From Takakia lepidozioides (lineage: Eukaryota; Streptophyta; Takakiopsida; Takakiales; Takakiaceae), in the NCBI GenBank assembly GCA_030704615.1, contig CM060733.1, positions 21,514,001 through 21,578,000 on the forward strand: a stretch of 64,000 bases of DNA, in the 5' to 3' direction. The notes under the pieces are model-generated. The model was not told where the DNA came from. It saw only the letters and a program-made list of their open reading frames with translations, and did no database searches. Below, piece after piece: positions 56,331 through 64,000 of this stretch (position 1 is its first letter; the number at the start of each line of letters is the position of its first letter). Position numbers and translations under genes: made by a program.

Positions 56331-57560
56331 TTATGGAAAGGAGCAGAGAAAGAGAATTGCTATCAAGGCTCTACCTTACACTATGGTAGGGAGCAGAATG
56401 TATAAGCTAGGACCAGATGGAGTGCTGAAGCGATGCTTATACCACCATGAAGTTAATAAAGTCTTGGAGGAAGTTCATAAAGGAGTGGCAGGAGGTCATT
56501 TTGGAGAAGAGACTACCAGCAGGAAGATACTACATGCAGTTATTGGTGGCCTACTTTGTTCAAAGATGTACACAAGTATTGTCAGAGTTGTGATGAATGT
56601 CAGAGGCTAGGACCTTTGCAGAGATCTGGGAAGATGACTTTGCATCCTACAAGCCTACGGAACCATTTCAGAAATGGGGACTAGACTTTAAGCTTTGAGG
56701 GACAACACAGCCAAGTCCACATCAAGGTTCATGTATGAGAACATACTTACATGATTTGGCTGTCCCTTGGAATTTATCAGTGATCAGGGAAGTCACTTCA
56801 TTAATGAGACCATTGAATTATTGACTAAAGAGTTCATGATTGTGCATAGGAAGAGTACAACATATTACCCACAGGGTAATGGGCAGGCAGAGCCTACCAA
56901 CAAATACTATGTACTATCTTGGCTAAGATAGTCAATGCAACAGAACGGATTGGGATACAAAGCTGCTGACAGCTTTGTGGTCATACAAGACTTCATATAA
57001 AGTCACCACTAAGTATACACCATTCCAATTAGTTTATGGTATGGAAGCTTTACTTCCAGTGGAATTCCTGTTACCTACCATGAGAACGGAATGGGGAAAG
57101 AGAATGGAATTGCAAGATTCAATTAAGGTCAGGAAACATGAATTATACCATGTGGAAGAAGTACGTGTTGATGCAGTTGATAACATGACCAAAATTCAGA
57201 TGAAGAGAAAGGAACAGTTTGATGAAGGCAAGATAAAGACTTTTAAGACGGGAGATTTGGTTATCTGGTTGTAGAAGAGGGAAGATTAAAGCTTCTAAGC
57301 TTAAATCACCATGGAAAGGACCTTATGTCATACAGAAGATGTATGATAACAACACCGCCATGTTACAAACCATTAACAAAGAGATGCTGGGAAGAGTCAA
57401 TGTCAATAAGTTGAAGGGGTACAGTGGTATCCATGACAAACCATTACAACATGATTTGCATGTTGAAATGCAAAAGCAGTCATGGGCTGCGCCAGTGATA
57501 CCAACGGAGTATGGAGCACTTATCGCTAGGCCGAGCATATATGACCAGGGCGGGCAGAAC
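56330..57560 (+). pseudogene. Integrase of retroelement B
   Basis: Zinc-binding part '[20 protein letters not shown]' (about 56435-56500), then breaks near 56540-56610. The core after 'WGLDF' at about 56690 lacks about 100 bp present in A, including the second beta strand. '[20 protein letters not shown]' and 'YYPQGNGQAEPTNK' follow, then 'WSYKTSYKVTTKYTPFQLVY' and the GPY/F module ending 'GRVNVNKLKGYSG'. TAG at 57274 replaces the CAG of A. Part of the missing core segment reappears at 57603-57667. Confidence 0.92.
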
Positions 57561-57565
57561 AAGCG

Positions 57566-57982
57566 CGACACAGCCTATCACAGCCCATCAAGGCGTGACA
57601 CAACACCAGCCAAGAATACACAGAACAAGTACATAATTACAGCCACTGATTATACTACGAAGTGGGTGCCTATCACGACGCGACACAGCCTATCACAGCC
57701 CATCACGGCGCGACACAACCTATCACAGCCCATCAAGGCGCGACACAGCCTATCATAGCCCAACACAGCGCGACACAACATATCACAGCCCAGCACTGCG
57801 CAACACAACATATCACAGCCCAGCACGACGCAACACAGCCTATCACAGCCCAGCACGGTGCAATACAGCCTATCACAACCTACCACAGCGTGTCACAGCC
57901 TATCACAGCTTACCACAGTGCAACACAGCCTATCACAACGTACCACAGTATGACACAGTCTGTCACAGCTCAACACAGCTTA
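57566..57982 (+). repeat. Minisatellite between integrase and ORF3 (element B)
   Basis: About 35 units of roughly 10 bp, grouped in an approximately 30-bp higher-order pattern (cgACACAGCCTATCACAGCCCATCA-like), encode 'TQPITAHHGA'-type peptide repeats in one frame. A 65-bp integrase segment interrupts it at 57603-57667. Confidence 0.93.
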
Positions 57983-58477
57983 CTAGGTTTACACAATCCA
58001 TAGAATCAGTGACAGGTGGACGCAGGATAACTTCAGGGAAATGGCCGGCGGAAGAAAGGACGGAAGCCAGTTTAGAAAGGGACACGTGGAAGTCAGGGCG
58101 CGACCACAGCTGAGAAGGAAGTGCAAGAACAGGTGTCATCAAGAAAGAGGACAAGAATGACCGTCAAAGTACCTACTGAGCACGTCAATTCGGATGAATG
58201 GCGGACCCATTAATGAATACGGAAAAATGGCAACGGAACAGACGGCAAGTACAGAAAAGCAAAATTCTTGTCACAAGTGTTATCCTAGTGGACAGTCCAG
58301 CAGGGAAAGTCTACTAAAGAAAATTAAATCTAAAATCCAGTCACAGCGGTTACAGCCAATCATAAGCCAGAAGCAGGATCAAGAAATTGGAGGGATTTTA
58401 AGCGCAAGAGTCGGCGTCGTTCCAAGTAACTCGGGCGTCTCGACGGGACAAACCATCAATGCTATAGCTTTGAAGCT

Positions 58478-61400
58478 ATGGAGGAACTAACAGACTATAC
58501 GCTCGCAATATTACTTACGCAGTGGCATAGGGACGGAAGAACAAAGCGGATCTTTTCTCTTAATCGATGCTTGCAAGCCCCGCAGGCTTACAAGAAATTA
58601 CCCATAGCATTTTGTGACAACCATACGTTTATGCTTTATGCCATGCAGGCATTTCTTCAATTGTTACAGCCAAAACCTTTCTGTGGGTCTAGAATGAAGA
58701 GAGTGAGAGGAATGGAAGAAATCAGGGTGAAGAGCACCACAATCCTGCAGAAACAAACAATTGCTACTCCACAGGCGGTACAGTTACTGAAGGAGCTGCG
58801 ATTAGAAGGATTGCAAAGCAAAGATTGGACATTGCACCATAGGCAGTACATGTTACAATTCTTGCAGAACTTTGAGCCTAGGACAGGAGCAACAACGGTG
58901 AAGGGAGTTGAATTAGAAATTACTCCCCTATACCTACAACAATTGTTTGAATTGCCATCAGGTCAGGTGCATGTGGAGGAGCACAGGGCAAGACTGCAAA
59001 TAGCGGACTTATTCCAAGAAGGGAGTTTCTTTAAAACTCAGGGTTATGCTTGTACCAAGGCCGTCTACCCAGGGCTAAGGGAGGTAGGCCAAGTATTAAA
59101 CGTTCTATTTGCCATGAAACAGAACCAACAGTATTTGAGCAGATCCTTCACAAAGGAAATACTCAAAGCCCTGAGATGAGAAGAGGTAGCATGGGTGGAC
59201 ATAATGTACAACGCACTGGTAGAGGAGATGAAAAGATTACAGGGCACTGCCGCAAAGTCTCCTATCATAGTGTCTGGCCCAATCATTGCTCAAATAATTC
59301 TTGATTCTTGCATACTTGATGCTCGGGAAAGAAAGGAGATGAGAGTGTTTGAGACCGAAACCACTGCAATGGAAGAGCAAGGCTCTTCACACAGTGAGGG
59401 TGGACTGGCAGGGCAACCCCAGACTAAGAGACAGAGGCGGGGAAAGACTGTAGTGGCGGATCCACTGGCTTCACGAAAACCGCATGATAATGTTTCTCAA
59501 GCTCTTGTGTAGGAAGGGGCACAGCAGCACAGAGAGCTGCTATTATTAGAAGTAGGACCTTCAGAGAGGGAAGAGGAAGTTACTTTAGTATCACAGCCAT
59601 CACAGCCAGATGATCGGCTTGTCACAGAGTTACCACAAGTTGTCCATGCAGTTCCACCAGAAATAATTGATTTGGAGAAAGAAGGGTTAGATATTCCCAC
59701 TACAGAACAGGTGGTGGCAGAAATTGAGAAGGGGGATCTTCTCTATGAAAATTTTGGTCTGGTCAGGGAAACAGTGATTCCGGAGGTGCAGCGGTTGTCC
59801 AGGGGCAACCCTGCGGTGCATATAATACACACACCTGTGACGGAGGTACCACAAGTAGAATGTTAAGACACTGCAGCACCTGTGACAGATGAAGTGGTTC
59901 AGGAAGAAAATCTGGTGGGGCAATGGCCTGAGTGGTTCGTGAGGCATCACACTGTTGAGGATCAGGGAGAACAACAACAAGCTCACCATGATGACCCTCA
60001 ACAGGCCATGCTTATGAGTTCCATAAGCATGACACTTAATTTGTTGGGCACTTATGTCAAATCCCATGTTCCAACTTCCCAATTGGCAGCTTTGAGGGAG
60101 AAACTCAGGAAGGAGTTTGAGGCTCGACTTGCCACTGAGTGTGCAAACAAGGTCGATGAAGAGGTCACTCTCAAGATGCAGCAAGACTTAGAGAGTACAG
60201 AAGCGGCTTTGCAATTGGCCAATGAACAATTGATTGAGGCAGGCCTCGCGCAAGACCAGTTGCACGAAGCACATAAGCAACAGCTATACCAAATGCATGT
60301 GAAGCATGAAAGCAAGTTGCAAGAAGTGAATGCACTACATACGGAGTTGCAGACAGTGCATGACAAGATGGCCATACAATGTGCTATACTCACAACTATG
60401 CTTGACCAAGCTACAATAAAAATAAACAGTCAAGCGGAAAGATGTACGAAGGCAGAGGCAGAGAATGTTGAGCAAGTAAAACTCATTGTCGATATGAAGA
60501 ATACAATCTGTCGCAATGAGAATACTTTCAAGCAATACAGGCAGGTTGAAGCTGACCAAGAGAGGTACATCCTGGAGTTGCAACAAACGCTCATGGTAAA
60601 TAGAAATGAACTCTCCGTGGCTAACAAGGCTTGGAAGGAAGCCAATAATCTGGCTGCTGCCTATGCGAGTTTGGTTGAACTTCATGCGAAGCGCATGGAG
60701 GCTTTACAACAGCAGATAGATGTGTACAGGCTCACAGAGGAGCAGACTCTCAGGGGTGCCACAAGCAACTTGGTGGATAACCACCTTATGCAGGTCTGGT
60801 TAGCACAAGGGCTAGTGGAGGGCAAAGCACCACGAAAGCTCACCCAAAGCGAGATGAATGAGCTCAGACTGCAAGTGCAGAACATTGCCACAACTACTAT
60901 AGACAATGTCTATAGTATGATAGTGGAGTTACAGGAGGATGTAGACGGCCTGCAGACTCAAGTGGAGGACCTCATTTCAAATATCGACAAGAGAGTCTGT
61001 GTACCTGAGGAACAGCTGATGACTTCTTATTTATAAGCGAGAACTTTGGCTTTTCAGTCTTCTTCGCAGGAGGTGCAGGAGATGCCAATGGTACAAGAGC
61101 CACTGCCACCAACACCACAACAAGTCACTGTGCCAGTAGCTGACCCTGTTGTTACTACAGCCACACCACGGCCACCACAGCCTGAGGTATGGGGGAATGC
61201 TGCTTTTAACCCACCTAAAACTTCAGCTGCACGGGAGTACAGTCGGGCTATGATTATGCCCTTCAACCAAATTCCCATTGTGTTGGATTTGGCTTGGAAG
61301 GAATTTAGTCCTCCACAGTCATTGGCACATTACTATCAAATCATGCGCATTTGGCTGCCAGTGGCAACTAGGACTAAAGTTCTTCCGAACAATCGACCAA
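58478..61400 (+). pseudogene. ORF3 of retroelement B, long coiled-coil protein
   Basis: One reading frame from the ATG at 58478 to 61400, broken only by stops at 59177, 59510, 59864 and 61034. It encodes 'MEELTDYTLAILLTQWHRDG', 'QAVQLLKELRLEGLQSKDWT', 'EGSFFKTQGYACTKAV', 'AKSPIIVSGPIIAQIILDSC', an acidic linker, a coiled coil of about 300 residues (59990-60900) and a Pro-rich segment ('EPLPPTPQQVTVPVADPVVT'). It aligns with ORF3 of A throughout, which shows the frame is coding. Compared with A it lacks the last 300 or so residues: at 'IWLPVATRTKVLPNNRP' the sequence switches to a DNA methyltransferase fragment. Confidence 0.88.
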
Positions 61401-61407
61401 AGGCATT

Positions 61408-61743
61408 TGTCTTCTAGACTTGTTTGGCGGGATCAGCACCGGATTGGTTGTTGTGTTACAGGCAAGTGTACGAGTTCGGCGTTATCTGTATGTGGAGAGG
61501 GATTGGACTGCACGACACGTTTCACTTCGCCATGTTGCTTAGTTGGTGCAACAGTACCCTGAGTTGTTGCCGGTGTCTGCAGTTCGTGGATATCAGCAGG
61601 CCTTGCCAGCAGACATTTCGTTGCTGGGGGCACAGGATTTGGAGCGGGTTGGCTCCATTGATTTGGTAGTGGCAGGTTGGTCCTGCCAAGGGCATTCATC
61701 AACCGGGCATGACAATGGATTGCGAGACTCGAGGCTAAGCAAA
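61408..61743 (+). pseudogene. Cytosine-5 DNA methyltransferase, N-terminal fragment
   Basis: In frame 1 the DNA encodes 'LLDLFGGISTGLVVVLQASV' (motif I, SAM binding), 'RRYLYVERDWTARHVSLRHV' (motif II region with its Glu), a TAG at about 61528, 'QQYPELLPVSAVRGYQQ', 'LPADISLLGAQDLERVGSID' and 'LVVAGWSCQGHSSTGHDNGL' (motif IV with the catalytic-type Cys in SCQG), then 'RDSRLSKL'. Order and spacing fit C5-methyltransferases. Motifs VI-X are absent: the sequence ends at about 61743 against a terpene synthase exon. C5-methyltransferase domains are known in some eukaryotic retrotransposons, so a retroelement origin is likely, but the parent element is not identified. Confidence 0.82.
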
Positions 61744-61752
61744 CTGGGTTGT

Positions 61753-61862
61753 TTGAGTGCAAGTGAATCCCCTGCAACCTCCATGTACTCTTCTAGTGTT
61801 GGGACATATCCCGCTTCAGCCCATTCAGCCTCCATCAATGCAGATGTGAGCCACATCTCCCA
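61753..61862 (-). pseudogene. Terpene synthase exon (minus half)
   Basis: Acceptor ATTATCCTTCAG at 61863, then 'WEMWLTSALMEAEWAEAGYV' and 'PTLEEYMEVAGDSLAL'. This is the A..EA.W...GY.PT.EEYM segment that follows the DDxxD region in plant terpene synthases. It ends at the junction near 61750 instead of a splice donor. Confidence 0.8.
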
Positions 61863-62468
61863 CTGAAGGATAATTCATGAGCATAACATGATTAGTTTGG
61901 TCCAATAGAATATATTGAGAAGATTCTAATATTTCTAGTTTCGTAAATGTAACTAATTGTGTGTTAGAAAGGGTCATCATGTTGTTAAGGTTAGCAGTCA
62001 GTTTTGTTAGTTTTTATAATAGATTGTTAAACACATCAATCAAGAAATCGTCTTTTATAGGCTCCACGGGTGATGGAAGTCAAATGCAAATGAAGTCAGA
62101 ACAAGTCTTAAGAAAAAATTTATGTTATTCTCATGTACTATTATAATTCAGCAGTCAAATGCGTCATATTAGAAATTCATTGTATACCCATGATATAACA
62201 TCCTTGAGATTCTTAGTTAGCAATGTAGAACCATCTTAGCATGAGTCGTTGAAGTATTAATAAGTACGGAGAATAGAGATTAGAATCAAATAATACTAAG
62301 ATTGAAAAAATTAAAAAAATGTTGGTCATGTAGTCAGTTGGTGCAAAAGATTGTCGTCTATCATATAGTACTATGTAAGAGAGAATGACGCATTCAACTT
62401 GCAAATTACCTCAATTGATAAGAGAAAATAATATAGCACCATTATCACATTTATCCACTAGGTCTTAC

Positions 62469-62684
62469 CTCTTAACAATCGTCAAAAACGTCCTTAACTC
62501 ATCCATAGTTGTCGAGGCATCAAAGTAATTATGGAGTATGGTTGCAATAATACAACAACGTGCCCATACAAATCTGGCAGATGCCATCTCCGGTTCAAAC
62601 ATCATTGCAACCCCTAAAACATAGCACTCAATATATGTTTGTCGCGAAAGCTTGAAGTGCTCGGAAACACATTCTGTGGTCCAC
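62469..62684 (-). pseudogene. Terpene synthase exon with degenerate DDxxD (minus half)
   Basis: Acceptor TTATCTTTGTAG, donor AAGAG|GTAAGA, 72 codons: 'TYIECYVLGVAMMFEPEMAS', 'ARFVWARCCIIATILHNYFD' and 'ASTTMDELRTFLTIVKR'. It matches the plant class I terpene synthase stretch (VE.Y.W...M.FEPE...AR......I...DD.YD..GT.DEL..F...V.RW). The DDxxD metal-binding motif reads H-N-Y-F-D, so ionisation would be lost. It is separated from the 61862 exon by a 606-bp intron-like gap. Confidence 0.85.
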
Positions 62685-62720
62685 CTACAAAGATAAAGAG
62701 AAAAAAAAACGATTTTGTAG

Positions 62721-62824
62721 GCGAGAAATTGAGTGACGAAGTGATGACATGCCATGACTACCATCATGTGAGGCAGTTAGTGAATCGAAATGGTCTCATT
62801 CTTAACGACATTCAAGGATTGAAG
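62721..62824 (+). pseudogene. Terpene synthase exon (plus half)
   Basis: Acceptor GATTTTGTAG, donor AAG|GTGTGC: 'GEKLSDEVMTCHDYHHVRQL' and 'VNRNGLILNDIQGLK'. It holds the start of the second metal motif (N-D-x-x-S/G-x-x-x-E type) of terpene synthases. In a normal gene it would follow the 61862 exon on the same strand; here it is on the opposite strand. Confidence 0.85.
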
Positions 62825-62986
62825 GTGTGCAACTGTACTATATTTTTATGGTCTATCACTTGAATGATTTTAGTCCAAATTTACTTTTTATTTGGTGATC
62901 ATATGTCTTTATGAACAGTTCGAAGTTATATCACTGTTGGTTTGATTAAAATCACACTGCTAATAACAAGGGCATGATTTATGCAG

Positions 62987-63247
62987 AGGAAATCAAGAAA
63001 CTCAAGTGTGACATTGTACATGAGGGAGCATCCTAAATGTACTAAAGATGAGGCCATCACTCATCTCTTGAAGATGGTGGACATTAATATGCAACAACTA
63101 TTACGAGAGGATTTATGCCCAACATTGATCCCCAAAGCTTGCAAAGATATCCATTTGAATAGAGCGCGAGTCATGCATACATTGTTCGAGGAAGCAGATG
63201 GCATATCGATTCTTACCAAGAAACTTTTGTTTGAACCGGTTTTCTAG
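62987..63247 (+). pseudogene. Terpene synthase last exon (plus half)
   Basis: Acceptor TTTATGCAG; in phase with the exon ending at 62824 (LK|RK). 'SVTLYMREHPKCTKDEAITH', 'HLNRARVMHTLFEEADGISI' and the C-terminal 'LLFEPV' with a stop at 63245-63247 match the plant terpene synthase C-terminus (V..YM.EH..S.EEA...NLAR....Y..GDG). No frame break inside these two exons. Confidence 0.88.
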
Positions 63248-63394
63248 ACTATACAACATTATATTCTAATCTAGTGATATTATACTTTTACACATCCTCC
63301 ACATTTAAAACCAGATACTACTTATACATTTCAAATGTTGATTACATGCCTTAATATAAATTTGAAAACATGAAGCATCCACTTCTATATGGCC

Positions 63395-63520
63395 TGTAGA
63401 TGGTCTAGTGGCTAGGACTCAAGGCTGCTTTACAAATGGTCATGGATTAAATATCCAACATATGACCCGGTGGTTAGGGCAGAAAGCCCCTTATAAGTGG
63501 TCGTGGGTTCAAAGTCACAT
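63395..63520 (+). repeat. tRNA-derived repeat, probably a SINE dimer
   Basis: Two tRNA-like heads in tandem: ATGGTCTAGTGGCTAGGACT (box A-like) with GGTCATGGATTAAATATCC, then CCCGGTGGTTAGGGCAGAAA with box B-like GTGGGTTCAAAGTC. Neither folds into a complete tRNA. Confidence 0.55.
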
Positions 63521-64000
63521 AATTGTATGTTGGATGTTACCCATTATGGCCAACCCAATTATAAAAAGGAGGTACGTACCTCAACCAATTATTTAATGTG
63601 TGGTATCTAGGAGTTTCAATTTTGGGGAAAGGTTGGGCAACTGTTTTGTGTCGGTGATGGCGGCCTGACCTTATACACATGTGATGCAAGAAGAAAGTCA
63701 TAGAGTAGGAGGTGGATAGCTGGATTGGGCTCAAGAACCGTCCACTTGCGAGCGTTTGTTTGTAAAGCCATTTATGTTATGTTCATAGCGACGAGATGTT
63801 TATTGCTCTCATTCACAGGTTGAGGTATATTGCGTTTCTAGTTCTAATTATATTATCTTCTAATATTTTGTCTTATTAATGATTGTGCTTCTCTAAGATC
63901 CTAATGAGTCCCATTAGGGGCAACAAGAATGAACCATGCTTAAATTGTCCCAAAATTACCTTCTTTATTGGAGATCAACTAGGCCAAAATATGAAAATGA
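63521..64000. other. Right edge, no gene recognised
   Basis: AT-rich DNA without a supported ORF. Confidence 0.5.

Noticed and set aside
57662-58003. Repeat protein encoded by the minisatellite
   Set aside because: Open frames follow from the repeat unit; elements A and B differ in frame and length, so no conserved peptide is implied.
59177-61036. Claim that all stops in ORF3 of element B come from C-to-T change
   Set aside because: Aligned codons in A show GGA-to-TGA, GAG-to-TAG and CAT-to-TAA changes here; the CAG-to-TAG bias is seen mainly in A and in pol of B.
61593-61750. Extension of the terpene synthase exon beyond 61753 on the minus strand
   Set aside because: This stretch is the antisense of the methyltransferase motif IV region; the exon ends at the junction.
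1-64000. Organellar insertions, rRNA genes or bacterial operons
   Set aside because: No organellar gene order, rRNA sequence or Shine-Dalgarno-led gene strings were recognised.

Overview
The window is nuclear DNA of a land plant with a large, transposon-rich genome. The evidence is an intron-rich CLASSY-type SNF2 gene with clean GT-AG splice sites, remnants of a PLS-class pentatricopeptide-repeat (PPR) gene, a plant cytochrome P450 and a plant terpene synthase, and Tat-like Ty3/gypsy, CACTA and LINE elements. A seed-free plant (lycophyte or fern) or a gymnosperm is my inference; the sequence does not settle the lineage.

Layout. 1-6 kb: a decayed gypsy gag on the minus strand, then a 1.0-kb 5' LTR (2982-3983) with primer-binding site and a damaged leader ORF, abutting a decayed hypothetical minus-strand gene. 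6-11.6 kb: two inverted copies of a GC-rich repeat enclosing a P450 pseudogene and a PPR pseudogene. 11.6-14.8 kb: nothing recognised. 14.8-27.7 kb: the one largely intact host gene, a minus-strand CLASSY/DRD1-family remodeller. Eight exons splice in phase and a ninth upstream exon is likely; a LINE sits in one intron in the same orientation. 28-34 kb: intergenic DNA with tRNA-like heads and GCGAC-rich repeats. 34.0-35.6 kb: a gypsy integrase pseudogene ending in a PHD-finger-like module, cut by a CACTA-type end at 35596. 36-38.7 kb: a spliced minus-strand transposon ORF. 39.2-47 kb: retroelement A (minus strand: 3' LTR, polypurine tract, a very long third ORF, integrase, RNase H, RT), ending at an inversion joined to a LINE fragment. 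47-51.7 kb: LINE fragments, palindromes and unexplained DNA. 51.7-54.8 kb: a CACTA-like element carrying a SET-domain ORF ahead of the transposase start. 54.8-61.4 kb: retroelement B, a plus-strand relative of A joined at its 5' edge to the CACTA transposase and at its 3' edge to a cytosine-5 DNA methyltransferase fragment. 61.7-63.2 kb: a terpene synthase split into two head-to-head inverted halves. 63.4 kb: a tRNA-derived repeat.

Functionally, the host gene (RNA-directed DNA methylation) lies among elements that carry chromatin-modifying or chromatin-reading modules: a SET domain, a C5-methyltransferase and a PHD finger. Retroelement copies A and B share an undescribed-looking third ORF of about 1000-1300 codons with a long coiled coil. 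They also share a CACAGCC-type minisatellite, present in the LTRs and again between integrase and ORF3. Comparing A with B shows recurrent CAG-to-TAG nonsense changes, as expected from deamination of methylated CHG sites.
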